Shown: piece after piece, positions 18,551-27,778 of the stretch | Position numbering within the stretch: the stretch's first letter is position 1 | How the letters are laid out: every line of letters starts with the position of its first letter | Assembly (NCBI GenBank): GCA_027317105.1 | Contig: DAHVFH010000089.1 | Coordinates: 1 to 39,591, forward strand | DNA length: 39,591 nucleotides | Direction of reading: 5' to 3' | Source of the DNA: Cytophagales bacterium | Lineage (GTDB): Bacteria > Bacteroidota > Bacteroidia > Cytophagales > Cyclobacteriaceae | Made by a program: the position numbers and the translations under genes | Notes under the pieces: generated by a model | What the model saw: the letters and a program-made list of their open reading frames with translations, nothing else | The model's database searches: none | What the model was told of the DNA's origin: nothing

Positions 18551-19171
18551 ATGATGATTACACGAATTCTTTTTTTTGCCGTATTAATTGGTTTGGCTTC
18601 ATGCTCAAACCCAAAAGGAGAAGGAACTGCCTCAACTAAGCAACCAGATGCTGTTACGGATAGAATAGAACCAGAAGGCATGATTGTTATGCCTCAGACT
18701 GAGCCCGACACGTTAAAGGGAAGTCCCCAATCTTTTGCGCAAAGTAAAATTGGTAACGCGAGCCTGGTGATCAATTATTATTCGCCAGCTACCCGAGGAA
18801 GAGTAATATGGGGAGGACTAGTTCCCTATGACAATGTATGGGTAACCGGTGCACACAAAGCTACCAGTATAGAATTTGACAAGAGCATCCAAATCGGAGA
18901 AACCGTAGTGCCTGCTGGCAAGTACGCACTCTTTACTATTCCGGGCAAAGCGCAATGGACAGTTATCCTTAATAAAAACTGGAACCAGCACCTAGCCGAT
19001 GATTATTCCCAGGCAGAAGATGTCGTGCGTCTGGCAGTTGTCCCTGAAGTGGAAGAGGTGCCACAGGAGAGGCTTCGCTATGTCATAGAAGCGGATGGTG
19101 ATAAAGCAGGTGAAATTGTGTTGTACTGGGAGAAGCTGGAGGTGTCACTACCCTTTGAAATAGTCAACTAA
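18551..19171 (+). CDS. DUF2911-family lipoprotein
   Basis: A 206-residue lipoprotein. The signal ITRILFFAVLIGLASCSNPK ends in the lipobox LASC. After a low-complexity linker the DUF2911 domain follows, recognisable by GRVIWGGLVPYDNVWVTGAH, PAGKYALFTIPGK and WTVILNKNWNQH. The family is common in Bacteroidota and has no assigned function. The ATG at 18551 gives the proper signal peptide, whereas a GTG at 18503 would add a charged extension. The stop is one base before the next gene's ATG, so it is co-transcribed with the permease. A 7-base inverted repeat (TTGGTCT at 18465-18471, AGACCAA at 18518-18524) lies just upstream and may be chance. Confidence 0.87.
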   Translation: MMITRILFFAVLIGLASCSNPKGEGTASTKQPDAVTDRIEPEGMIVMPQTEPDTLKGSPQSFAQSKIGNASLVINYYSPATRGRVIWGGLVPYDNVWVTGAHKATSIEFDKSIQIGETVVPAGKYALFTIPGKAQWTVILNKNWNQHLADDYSQAEDVVRLAVVPEVEEVPQERLRYVIEADGDKAGEIVLYWEKLEVSLPFEIVN

Positions 19172-19172
19172 T

Positions 19173-21536
19173 ATGCTTCGTTCCTTTCTTATACTCAGCC
19201 TTCGCAACCTGTTTAGAAAAAACAAGCTATATACTTTCGTAAACATAACGGGGCTAGCTGTTGGATTTGCTTCCGTATGGCTGGTCTCACTTTTTATCTA
19301 CGATGAATACACGTTTGATCGGCATTACAGCGCTACAGACCGTATCTATAGAGTTGTAGTGGATTTTACCAGCGAGGGCAACGTCACTTCATGGGCAAAA
19401 ACAAGTGCACCAATTGGTCAGTATCTGCAAGGAGCCTATCCGGAGGTGGAACACGTGACCCGACTTAGAAAAAATCCAGGAACAGATTTGCTCATGGTTG
19501 GTGAGAAACAATTTTATGAGCCACAATTGTATTTTGTCGATAGTACTTTCTTTCAACTCTTTGATATTCCCTTTAAAGCGGGAAACCGCGAACTGGCTCT
19601 TGCTGATAAAAATAGTATTGTCATAACAGAAGAGCTGGCACGCAAGTATTTTGGAAGTACAGATGTGTTAGGGAAGTCTATTCGTTATGATAACAACCTC
19701 GACTTAAAAATTACAGGGATCATGGAGCCCATGCATCCCAACTCGCATTTCATCGCGGATGCCCTTGTTACTTTTTCATCCTTGCATGAGTTGCTGGGAG
19801 AAAAGCGGTTGAATCATTGGGGACAGTTTGACCACTATACCTATGTCCAGCTTGCGAAAGGTTCATCCCCCAACGACCTTGAAGCCAAATTCCCAGACCT
19901 GTTAATGCGTAATGCTCCGGAGTGGGTTGGCGAAAAGGAATCGTTATTTCTGCAACCCCTCACCCGCATTCATTTGCACTCCGATCGCAAAGATGAAATC
20001 TCTGCCAATAGCAATGAAAAGTATGCGTACATACTCGGTACTATTGCATTGTTTATTGTATTGATGGCGTGTGCCAATTTCATCAACTTATCTACGGCCA
20101 CGCAGCTATCCCGATCAAAAGAAATAGCCATACAAAAAGCCCTGGGGGCAAACGCAGGAAATCTCACACTTTATTTTTTCGTGGAATCGATAGTCATCAG
20201 CGGAATCGCTTTTATCGCTTCTATTGTATTGACACATTTGGCCATTCCTTATTTTAATACAAGCACTGGCAAGCAAATAATTGTAGAGCAAAACACCTGG
20301 CTTCTGTTGCCCGCACTGGGGGCAGTAGGATGTATCGCCTTTCTTACGGGATTATTTCCTGCCTTGCAGTCGGGGAAACTCACGGCTTCTTTGGTCAGTA
20401 AGCCACAGGTGGGAAACCCTAAATCAGTGTTGAGGACAAGTTTGGTTACCTTTCAGTTTAGCATTTCAATTTTTTTGATTATCGCCACATGGATTGTATT
20501 TAGTCAACTCAATTTTTTGGAAACGAATCGGTTTGGGTTTGATAGCGAAAATGTAATTGTGATACCCGTTAAAGATCGATCACAAAATAATCACTTTGAA
20601 GCGATTACAAACGAGATCGAACACTTGCCGGGAATTGAAAAAGCGAGCTTTTCTTCCAGCACCCCAGGTGCCAACAATTCACTTACTTACACTTACACAC
20701 TCGTAGGCGCTGAAGCAGGAGAACAGCCGCTGGCTACTTTTCTTGTGGATGATAAATTTTTTGACCTTTATCACATTCAACTAGAAGAAGGAAGACTACT
20801 CCATTCAAACTCAACGGATACACTTGCCGATGTGATGCTCAATGAAGCTGCGGTGCAGGCTCTTCAACTTTCAAATCCGATTGGGCAACTCGTTACCGGA
20901 AAAGTGAAAGGAAGAGTAGTGGGTATTGTTAAAAACTTTAACCACACTTCTTTGCATGACCCTGTTCAGCCGGTCATACTTTATGCGTTCACACCTACCT
21001 TTCGCTTAGTTTCGGTGAAATTAAAAGAGAACGAGCTCCAAACCGGTATTGATGCACTACGTAAGAAGTGGCCTGAACTATACCATGGCTATCCATTGGA
21101 ATATAACTTTTTGAATGATCAGATAACCCAACTCTATGGGGCGGAGCTGCAATTGCGGGAAGCCTACACTTCTTTCTCGCTGATTGCTATGTTGATTGCG
21201 GGAGTTGGCCTCATAGGCTTAACTACCTATTTCCTCAATCGAAAAGTAAAGGAGATCAGTATTCGCAAGGTATTTGGTGGCAGTTCATTGCAGATTATAA
21301 AATGGGTGTATGCAGGTTATGTAGGAATTTTTTTAGTGGCATCGGCCTTGGCAGGCGGAGCTGGCTATTATGTAATGCAGCGATGGCTTAATGAATTCAG
21401 TTATCAAATCGATTTAAGCATAGGGTATTTTATTGCTCCTCCGCTGCTCATGGCTTGCATCTTGTTACTTACTACGGGGTTTCAAACGTTACGCGCCTCC
21501 AGGGCTAATCCGGTAGACTATCTAAGAGAAGGTTAA
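19173..21536 (+). CDS. ABC transporter permease, FtsX/MacB type
   Basis: A 787-residue inner-membrane protein with two FtsX-like halves. An N-terminal segment (LRSFLILSLRNLFRKNK, then the first transmembrane helix) leads into a MacB-type periplasmic core. Three helices follow around residues 285-400, then a second unit beginning near 425 (TSLVTFQFSISIFLIIATWI) with another periplasmic domain, and three C-terminal helices near 665-780. This tandem layout is frequent in Bacteroidota, where such permeases act as mechanotransmission exporters with a separate ATPase. No ATPase gene is adjacent. It begins one base after the DUF2911 gene. The substrate is unknown. Confidence 0.9.
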   Translation: MLRSFLILSLRNLFRKNKLYTFVNITGLAVGFASVWLVSLFIYDEYTFDRHYSATDRIYRVVVDFTSEGNVTSWAKTSAPIGQYLQGAYPEVEHVTRLRKNPGTDLLMVGEKQFYEPQLYFVDSTFFQLFDIPFKAGNRELALADKNSIVITEELARKYFGSTDVLGKSIRYDNNLDLKITGIMEPMHPNSHFIADALVTFSSLHELLGEKRLNHWGQFDHYTYVQLAKGSSPNDLEAKFPDLLMRNAPEWVGEKESLFLQPLTRIHLHSDRKDEISANSNEKYAYILGTIALFIVLMACANFINLSTATQLSRSKEIAIQKALGANAGNLTLYFFVESIVISGIAFIASIVLTHLAIPYFNTSTGKQIIVEQNTWLLLPALGAVGCIAFLTGLFPALQSGKLTASLVSKPQVGNPKSVLRTSLVTFQFSISIFLIIATWIVFSQLNFLETNRFGFDSENVIVIPVKDRSQNNHFEAITNEIEHLPGIEKASFSSSTPGANNSLTYTYTLVGAEAGEQPLATFLVDDKFFDLYHIQLEEGRLLHSNSTDTLADVMLNEAAVQALQLSNPIGQLVTGKVKGRVVGIVKNFNHTSLHDPVQPVILYAFTPTFRLVSVKLKENELQTGIDALRKKWPELYHGYPLEYNFLNDQITQLYGAELQLREAYTSFSLIAMLIAGVGLIGLTTYFLNRKVKEISIRKVFGGSSLQIIKWVYAGYVGIFLVASALAGGAGYYVMQRWLNEFSYQIDLSIGYFIAPPLLMACILLLTTGFQTLRASRANPVDYLREG

Positions 21537-21697
21537 ATAAGAAAATAAGAAAATTGAAAGATTGTTGTAGGTCATTGGAAATACAGTTACTGAATCACAT
21601 CATAGTAAACGGTGAAGAATATTATTTCTTTCACTGATAAGAGAGGGAGAAAAAATGTAAATTAGAATATTTGTAGTAGGCAAGCAACAGTGCGCAA

Positions 21698-22081
21698 TTA
21701 TTGGCAATTAGGAGTACACAGAAAATGGCAACAAGGAGTGCACAACTGTTGAGTAAATAAAGGTGAATTATTCCAAGAATCAAAAATGGTTTTGTGATTA
21801 TTTAGCCGATAGCTTTTTCCGGACAAATTAATGACCTCACAATGGTAGAGCAGACGATCGAGTAAAGCGGTGGCCAGCACTTCGTCATCGAGTAGTTTAG
21901 CCCACTCGGTTGGCATCTTGTTGGTAGTGATATTGATGGAAGTATTCTCGTAGAGTTGGTTGATAAAATTGAAAAAATTTACGGCCAGGTTTTTTTCAAC
22001 AGGGAAGAGCATGATGTCATCGATGACAATGAGGTTGGCTTTTTCTAGTCGTTTATACGCTTGCTTCCCAAAAGGCAGCTC
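21698..22081 (-). pseudogene. istB: istB fragment, IS21 transposition ATPase, 5' truncated
   Basis: An open frame of 127 codons with no start, beginning LPFGKQAYKRLEKANLIVID. It contains the Walker B region (NLIVIDDIMLFP), then NFFNFINQLYENTSINITTN, WAKLLDDEVLATALLDRLLY and SGKSYRLNNHKTIF. These match the second half of IstB, the AAA+ helper of IS21 transposition, normally about 250 residues. The Walker A half is gone. The last residues (SPLFTQQLCTPCCHFLCTPN) are encoded by the IS terminal repeats. An internal ATG at 22012 would give only 104 residues and is unlikely to be functional. Confidence 0.85.
21702..21744 (+). repeat. IS21 terminal direct repeats
   Basis: Two 19-base near-identical copies, TGGCAATTAGGAGTACACA (21702-21720) and TGGCAACAAGGAGTGCACA (21726-21744), differ at three positions and have a 24-base period. 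Multiple short repeats at the ends are characteristic transposase-binding sites of IS21-family elements. A partial third copy may begin at 21691. Confidence 0.7.
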
Positions 22082-22168
22082 TTAGATGCCAAATGCTATA
22101 ATTTTATAACTCTAAGTCATAATTCTATAATAACTTTTGTCTTAAACCCACGTATATTTACACATCGT

Positions 22169-22591
22169 TTGAAAACGCTCCAGACCATATTATCCAGAAT
22201 ACTGATTGTCATCGTACTGATGTCCTCCGTCAGTCGCTCTGTGAGCTTCCATCTTTGTGGTGGCGCAATTGAAGATATGTCAATTTTTGGCCGCGCGAAC
22301 GCATGTGGAATGCATAAAAATGGCTGTGATGACCTCGCTAATACGCACCAAAGTTCATTCGATCACAACGGATGTTGCAAAGACACCAATCTGGTAATTG
22401 ATACGGACAAGTACTTTTCTAAGGCTACTGGGAAAGTCACCATTGAAAATTTATTGAACGTTTCTATTGCCGTGGTAGACAGGGTTCAAAGCATTAACTA
22501 TGCGGAAGAAGAATACGCACACACTTCAATTTACAAGCCGCCATTACTAGAGCGGGATATTACGATTTTCGTTCAAGCCTTCCTTATTTAG
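22169..22591 (+). CDS. HYC_CC_PP-family small secreted protein
   Basis: A 140-residue exported Cys-rich protein. A hydrophobic signal (LKTLQTILSRILIVIVLMSS) is followed by SFHLCGG, a Tyr-to-Leu variant of the HYC motif. Next come scattered Cys and His (ANACGMHKNGCDD, DHNGCCKDTN) with the CC pair, and a C-terminal KPPLLERDI with the PP pair. This trio defines the HYC_CC_PP group of Bacteroidota, often found before heavy-metal RND pumps, so a metal-binding or copper-linked role is inferred. The start is uncertain. TTG at 22169 gives a clean signal peptide; an internal ATG is at 22220; an upstream ATG at 22061 lies inside the IS21 remnant and is rejected. cusA follows 91 bases downstream. Confidence 0.75.
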   Translation: MKTLQTILSRILIVIVLMSSVSRSVSFHLCGGAIEDMSIFGRANACGMHKNGCDDLANTHQSSFDHNGCCKDTNLVIDTDKYFSKATGKVTIENLLNVSIAVVDRVQSINYAEEEYAHTSIYKPPLLERDITIFVQAFLI

Positions 22592-22596
22592 TATTC

Positions 22597-22660
22597 CCCT
22601 GAAAATCTTTTTTCGCTTTGCTACAAAGACGAAAAACTATTGCATTCAAAAATTTCAGGG
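22597..22660 (+). promoter_or_regulatory. Nested inverted repeats in the cusA leader
   Basis: Outer arms CCCTGAAA (22597-22604) and TTTCAGGG (22653-22660) are perfect inverted copies 48 bases apart. Inside them TTTTTCGCTTTG (22609-22620) and CAAAGACGAAAAA (22624-22636) pair over 12 bases with one bulged A and a 3-base loop. The structure lies directly between the HYC_CC_PP stop and the cusA ATG. It is not followed by a T-run on either strand, so an operator or 5'-leader control element is more likely than a plain terminator. Confidence 0.5.
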
Positions 22661-22682
22661 TTTCAAAAACAATTAATTCATC

Positions 22683-25600
22683 ATGTTAAATAAACTGATC
22701 AAGTTCTTTCTGGAGAACAAGTTAGTTACAGCGCTGGTGGTACTCATTTTTATAAGTGCCGGTATCGCCACTGCGCCCTTCAATTGGAAAATGGACTGGT
22801 TCCCAAGAGACCCTGTGCCTGTTGATGCAATACCTGATATTGGTGAAAACCAACAGATCGTTTTTTCGACATGGACTGGGAGATCTCCCCAAGATATCGA
22901 GGATCAGATTTCTTATCCGCTTACTGTTGCATTGCTAGGAGTACCTGGTGTAAAAACAATCCGAAGCAGTTCTATCTTCGGTCTGTCAACCATCTATATC
23001 ATTTTCGATGAAAATATTGAGTTCTATTGGGGCAGAACCAGGATTCTTGAGAAACTGAACTCATTGCCTGCAGGTATTTTACCTGCCGAAGTCCAGCCCG
23101 CATTAGGTCCTGATGCAACCGCCCTCGGTCAGATTTACTGGTACACGCTGGAAGGCCGCGACCCAAAAACAGGAGAGCCAAGAGGAGGTTGGGACCCGCA
23201 GGAACTAAGAACCATTCAGGATTTTTATGTGAAATACGCATTAAACTCCGCATCAGGTGTATCCGAGGTTGCTTCTATTGGTGGGTTCGTAAAGGAATAC
23301 CAAGTTGATATTGACCCGGTTGCCATGAAAGAGTACAATGTCAATGTAGCTCAAATCATGAAAGCCGTGAAGGAGAGTAATCTGGATGTGGGTGCACGTA
23401 CGATGGAATTCAACAATGCGGAATACCTGATTCGAGGACTGGGCTACATACGAAAACTAGAGGATATTGAAGAGGCCGTCATCGTTCAATACAACAACAC
23501 ACCCATTCGGGTAAAAGATGTGGCACAAGTACACTTTGGCCCTGAAACAAGAAGAGGTGGATTGGACAAAGGGGGCGCGGAGGCAACAGGCGCAGTAGTG
23601 GTATCCCGATTTGGTGCAAATCCCTTGGCGGTAATCGAAAATGTAAAAAAGAAGATTGAAGAAATAGCACCGGGCCTGCCATCCAAAGTTTTGCCAGATG
23701 GTACGGTATCAAAAGTAACCATTGTTCCATTTTATGATAGGAGCGGTCTTATCAAAGAAACCTTAGGGACCCTGGAGGAAGCCCTCTCCCATGAGATTTT
23801 GATTTCGATCATTGTGGTGATTGTGCTGATGATGAATATCCGGGCGTCCATAATCGTATCGAGTTTGCTCCCCGTGGCTGTCCTGATGACATTTATCATC
23901 ATGAAGTATTTTGGCGTTGAAGCGAATGTAGTGGCTCTGTCGGGCATCGCCATTGCTATAGGGGTGATGGTGGATGTTGGCGTAATTTTTACTGAAAACA
24001 TTGTTCGCCACCTGGAGATGGAAGAAAACCACGGAGCAAAGGGCGCCAAACTTTTGAGCGTGATCTATGAAGCTTCTACCGAAGTGGCCTCGGCAATCAT
24101 CACCGCGTTAGCAACAACGATTGTAAGCTTCCTTCCGGTCTTTGCGATGCAAGCTTCAGAGGGCAAACTCTTCAAGCCACTGGCCTTCACCAAGTCTTTC
24201 GCTTTATTGTCATCGCTGTTGCTGGGAATTATTGTTGTGCCCGCCTTTGCACATGTGATTTTCGGCTTAAGGTTTGACAAAGAAAAGTCTAAGAAAATTT
24301 GGGCATTGGTTACTGCCGGACTTGGGTTGACCTTTTTAATTATTTATGGAAGCCTTCCAGCCGTTGCTTTAATATTGTTCGGGATCAACAATTTTTTTGA
24401 GAATAAATGGCCCGAAAAAATGAAAGAACGGGTTACCCAACTTAACACGCTGATCATTGTGCTGACCGTGGTCTATTTCTTAACTCATGCGTGGATGCCA
24501 TTAGGTGTGCAGAACAGTTTTATCGTCAACTATTTGTTCGTTATCACCCTCGTTGGGGCAATACTGGGAACCTTAATGACGATCGTTCACTTTTATCCCC
24601 GCTTGCTAGAGTGGTGTCTATCCAACAAACGAAAATTCCTCCTGATTCCCACCTTTACGCTTCTTTTTGGTATCACAGTATGGTTAGGGTTCAACAGCAT
24701 TTTTGGATTCATCGCAACGGGTGGGGAAATGATCGGACTCAATATCAGGCAGAGCAGTGTATGGCAATTCTTGTCCCAAAAAATGCCGGCAGTTGGTAAA
24801 GAGTTCATGCCTCCTTTGAATGAGGGAAGCTATCTATTGATGCCAACTACCATGGCGCATTCTGGGATTGAGGAGAACACAGATGTCATAAGAAAAGTTG
24901 ATGCTTTTGTAGCCCAGATACCGGAGGTGGAGTCAGTGGTAGGAAAGTGGGGTCGTGTAAATTCGGCTCTGGATCCTGCGCCCATCTCCATGTTTGAAAA
25001 CACTATTGTCTACAGGTCAGAGTACATGGAAAATGAAGATGGTCGCAGGATACGTTTTAAGACCGATGAGGATGGAAATTATTTATTGAAGGATGGGTCA
25101 AAGTATCATCCCGAAAGAAACGGTTTTAAAAAGATCAATCAAGATCAGTTGATTGTGGATGAAAATGGCGAATACTTTCGGCAATGGCGCGACCATATCC
25201 AATCACCCGATGATATTTGGCTTGAGATTGTCAAGTCAACGAAAATTCCTGGTATGACTTCGGCACCCAAGCTACAACCTATCCAAACCCGATTGATCAT
25301 GTTGGCAACTGGTATGCGGGCGCCAATCGGTATTAAGGTATTTGGTCCTGACCTAGAAACTATCGAAAAAGTAGGGCTTGATTTGGAAAAAATATTACAG
25401 CAAGTACCGAGCATTGAATCTTCTTCTGTTTTTGCTGATCGGATTGTGGGTAAACCTTATTTGGAATTTAATGTAGACCGCAAGGCAATTGCACGCTATG
25501 GTTTGTCGATGAAGGATATTCAAAATTTTATTGAGGTAGCCATTGGTGGGGTCAAGTTGACAACAACCGTTGAAGGCCGTGAGCGGTTTCCTGTGAGGGT

Positions 25601-26543
25601 GCGCTATGCGCGTGCGTTTAGAGACAATCCTGACGATGTTAAAAACGTACTTATCCCAACGCCTTCGGGCGCACAAATACCATTGGGTGAACTGGCAGAA
25701 GTAACGTATCGCAGGGGGCCACAAGTCATTAAGAGTGAAGATACTTTCCTTGACGGGTATGTAATTTTTGACAAAAAAATTGGACATGCGGAAGTAGATG
25801 TTGTTGAAGAAGCCCAGCGTTTTATTCAGGCTAAAATGGATGCAGGGGAATTTATGCTTCCCGCAGGAGTATCGTATAAGTTCACTGGGAATTATGAGGA
25901 TCAGATTAGGGCGACCAAACGATTGGCCATTGTAGTACCGATAAGCTTGTTGGCGATATTCTTGATCCTTTTCTTTCAGTTCAAAACGGTCACTGCTTCG
26001 GCCATCCATTTTTCAGGTGTTTTTGTGGCCTTTGCGGGTGGCTTCATTATGATCTGGCTATATGGCCAACCTTGGTTTCTGAATTTCACTATTGCGGGAG
26101 TTAACATGCGGGAGCTGTTTCAAATGCATACCATTAATCTTAGCGTGGCAGTATGGGTTGGGTTCATTGCGCTCTTTGGCATTGCCACTAATGATGGAGT
26201 GATCATGGGTACTTATATCCACCAAGTCTTTGAAAAACGAAAGCCAGGTACTGTTGCGGAAGTCCGTGAGGCCGTTTTAGAAGCAGGGAAACAAAGGGTT
26301 AGGCCAGCCATGATGACGGCAGCCGTTGCCATCATTGCCCTGCTTCCTGTATTAACGTCAACCGGAAAAGGTGCAGACATCATGGTGCCGATGGCCATCC
26401 CCACATTTGGCGGCATGATTATCCAGATCATGACCATGTTCGTGGTTCCTGTATTCCAAGCCATTTGGCGGGAAGGGGAAGTGAAGAAATCGATAAAATC
26501 AGATCTTGAAAATAAACCTGAAGGCAATGAAAGCGAAAAGTAA
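22683..26543 (+). CDS. cusA: CusA/CzcA-family heavy-metal RND efflux pump, probably Cu/Ag
   Basis: A 1286-residue inner-membrane RND proton/metal antiporter, the pump of a CusCBA-type tripartite exporter. The first helix is followed by DAIPDIGENQQIVFSTWTGR. TM4 carries AIGVMVDVGVIFTEN with D431 and E438. That matches the monovalent Cu/Ag class (AIGxMVD) rather than the Zn class. The porter region includes MPTTMAHSGIEENTDVIRKV and VVGKWGRVNSALDPAPISMF. It is about 240 residues longer than E. coli CusA. One insert near residues 530-640 adds about three or four hydrophobic helices; another near 780-840 is hydrophilic. It overlaps cusC by 17 bases and forms the start of the efflux operon. Confidence 0.92.
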   Translation: MLNKLIKFFLENKLVTALVVLIFISAGIATAPFNWKMDWFPRDPVPVDAIPDIGENQQIVFSTWTGRSPQDIEDQISYPLTVALLGVPGVKTIRSSSIFGLSTIYIIFDENIEFYWGRTRILEKLNSLPAGILPAEVQPALGPDATALGQIYWYTLEGRDPKTGEPRGGWDPQELRTIQDFYVKYALNSASGVSEVASIGGFVKEYQVDIDPVAMKEYNVNVAQIMKAVKESNLDVGARTMEFNNAEYLIRGLGYIRKLEDIEEAVIVQYNNTPIRVKDVAQVHFGPETRRGGLDKGGAEATGAVVVSRFGANPLAVIENVKKKIEEIAPGLPSKVLPDGTVSKVTIVPFYDRSGLIKETLGTLEEALSHEILISIIVVIVLMMNIRASIIVSSLLPVAVLMTFIIMKYFGVEANVVALSGIAIAIGVMVDVGVIFTENIVRHLEMEENHGAKGAKLLSVIYEASTEVASAIITALATTIVSFLPVFAMQASEGKLFKPLAFTKSFALLSSLLLGIIVVPAFAHVIFGLRFDKEKSKKIWALVTAGLGLTFLIIYGSLPAVALILFGINNFFENKWPEKMKERVTQLNTLIIVLTVVYFLTHAWMPLGVQNSFIVNYLFVITLVGAILGTLMTIVHFYPRLLEWCLSNKRKFLLIPTFTLLFGITVWLGFNSIFGFIATGGEMIGLNIRQSSVWQFLSQKMPAVGKEFMPPLNEGSYLLMPTTMAHSGIEENTDVIRKVDAFVAQIPEVESVVGKWGRVNSALDPAPISMFENTIVYRSEYMENEDGRRIRFKTDEDGNYLLKDGSKYHPERNGFKKINQDQLIVDENGEYFRQWRDHIQSPDDIWLEIVKSTKIPGMTSAPKLQPIQTRLIMLATGMRAPIGIKVFGPDLETIEKVGLDLEKILQQVPSIESSSVFADRIVGKPYLEFNVDRKAIARYGLSMKDIQNFIEVAIGGVKLTTTVEGRERFPVRVRYARAFRDNPDDVKNVLIPTPSGAQIPLGELAEVTYRRGPQVIKSEDTFLDGYVIFDKKIGHAEVDVVEEAQRFIQAKMDAGEFMLPAGVSYKFTGNYEDQIRATKRLAIVVPISLLAIFLILFFQFKTVTASAIHFSGVFVAFAGGFIMIWLYGQPWFLNFTIAGVNMRELFQMHTINLSVAVWVGFIALFGIATNDGVIMGTYIHQVFEKRKPGTVAEVREAVLEAGKQRVRPAMMTAAVAIIALLPVLTSTGKGADIMVPMAIPTFGGMIIQIMTMFVVPVFQAIWREGEVKKSIKSDLENKPEGNESEK

Positions 26544-27777
26544 TTTTATATGTGCGTTCCTCTTTCTTTCCTCTGTGTGGATCAATCTACAGGCACAGAC
26601 GTTAGAGGATTACATCAAGACTGCGGCTGCAAACAACCCTGAACTAAAGTCAATGTTCAACCAATACCTTGCCGCGCTGGAAAGAATGCCACAGGCCAAA
26701 GCACTACCTGACCCTACAGCCATGTTCAATTATTTTGCAAGCCCGGTAGAAACAAGGGTAGGGCCACAGCGGTTTGGTATCTCCTTAACGCAGGCTTTTC
26801 CGTGGTTCGGTCAGTTAAAATCTCAAGAGAATGCAGCTGCCCAACAGGCCAAAGCGCGCTATGAGGCATTCGAAGAAACCAAGAATAAGTTATACTTCGA
26901 TGTTCGCGGCACATTTTACGATTTGTACGTTTTGGTGGCGGCCACCAACATTACGCGAGAAAATATACGGCTTTTACAATCGTTCCGTCAACTCGCCAAT
27001 GTGAGATTGGAATCCGCCACAGGAAGCGCAGTTGACCTGTTAAGGGTTGAAATGGATTTAGAAGAAATGCAAAACCAATTGCTGTACCTCGAAGATTCAA
27101 GAATACCAATACAAGCCCGGTTTAAGGAACTGCTGAACGCAGAAGCTCCCGTCAACATAGTTGTTCCCGATACCCTGGCAACCATTGCATTTTCGGAAAA
27201 CAAAAGCATCCTACTGGATTCCATTGTCGCGCAAAATCCTTTGCTAAAAAGTTTTGAACATGAAATATTGTCGATGGATGCCGAAATAGACGTGGCCCAC
27301 AAAATGGGGCTCCCTTCGTTCAGCCTCGGATTTTCTTATATCAATGTTTCACCCAGGCGAGATGTTGTCATGGCCGACAATGGAAAAGATGCCTGGATAT
27401 TCCCACAGGTTGGGGTGCGGATCCCTTTATACCGGGACAAATATCAATCCATGGTAAAGGAAAAGGAGCTACTCAAATCATCTATATCCGATCGTAAAAA
27501 AGATAAAGAGAACCAATTGAAGACGGCAATGGAGAAAGCATGGCGTGATTATTCAGATGCGGTAAGGAGGGTCAGTCTCAATCAACGTTTGATGCGGGTA
27601 GCAAATCAAGCCCTAAATATCCTGGTTGCCCAGTATTCTACCGCTGGAAAAGAATTTGAAGAAATACTTAGAATGGATCGGCAGTTACTTCGGTACGAGC
27701 TCGAACTGGAAAAAGCACGCGCTGACCAAAATACATTTGTTGCACAAATCAATTACTTAACCGGTAAACAACTTTAA
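26527..27777 (+). CDS. cusC: TolC-family outer-membrane efflux protein (CusC-like)
   Basis: A 416-residue outer-membrane factor. The signal peptide KAKSNFICAFLFLSSVWINL precedes AQTLEDYIKTAAANNPELKS, typical of the TolC-fold N-terminus. Long amphipathic helices with heptad character follow, in two structural repeats (for example around residues 55-210 and 265-410). It should form the trimeric duct that connects CusB-CusA to the outside. The ATG at 26527 lies inside the cusA end, giving a 17-base overlap and likely translational coupling; a TTG seven codons earlier gives no better signal. Metal identity is inherited from the neighbouring pump. Confidence 0.9.
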   Translation: MKAKSNFICAFLFLSSVWINLQAQTLEDYIKTAAANNPELKSMFNQYLAALERMPQAKALPDPTAMFNYFASPVETRVGPQRFGISLTQAFPWFGQLKSQENAAAQQAKARYEAFEETKNKLYFDVRGTFYDLYVLVAATNITRENIRLLQSFRQLANVRLESATGSAVDLLRVEMDLEEMQNQLLYLEDSRIPIQARFKELLNAEAPVNIVVPDTLATIAFSENKSILLDSIVAQNPLLKSFEHEILSMDAEIDVAHKMGLPSFSLGFSYINVSPRRDVVMADNGKDAWIFPQVGVRIPLYRDKYQSMVKEKELLKSSISDRKKDKENQLKTAMEKAWRDYSDAVRRVSLNQRLMRVANQALNILVAQYSTAGKEFEEILRMDRQLLRYELELEKARADQNTFVAQINYLTGKQL

Positions 27778-27778
27778 A

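Larger units (their letters stand above)
21691..22081 (-). mobile_element. Truncated end of an IS21-family insertion sequence
   Basis: This block holds the 3' half of istB and the adjoining terminal repeats. The outer end is near 21691, just beyond the repeats. The inner end at about 22081 is where IstB homology stops; istA and the other terminus are absent. The break falls about 90 bases before the first gene of the copper island. It is therefore a dead remnant, probably left by deletion or recombination. Confidence 0.8.

Noticed and set aside
22061..22168. N-terminal extension of the HYC_CC_PP protein from an ATG at 22061
   Set aside because: The extension starts inside the IS21 remnant and puts about 36 residues before the natural signal peptide.
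25395..26009. A 204-codon open frame on the minus strand inside cusA
   Set aside because: It lies wholly within the strongly supported cusA coding sequence, has no family resemblance, and its composition is that of an antisense shadow.
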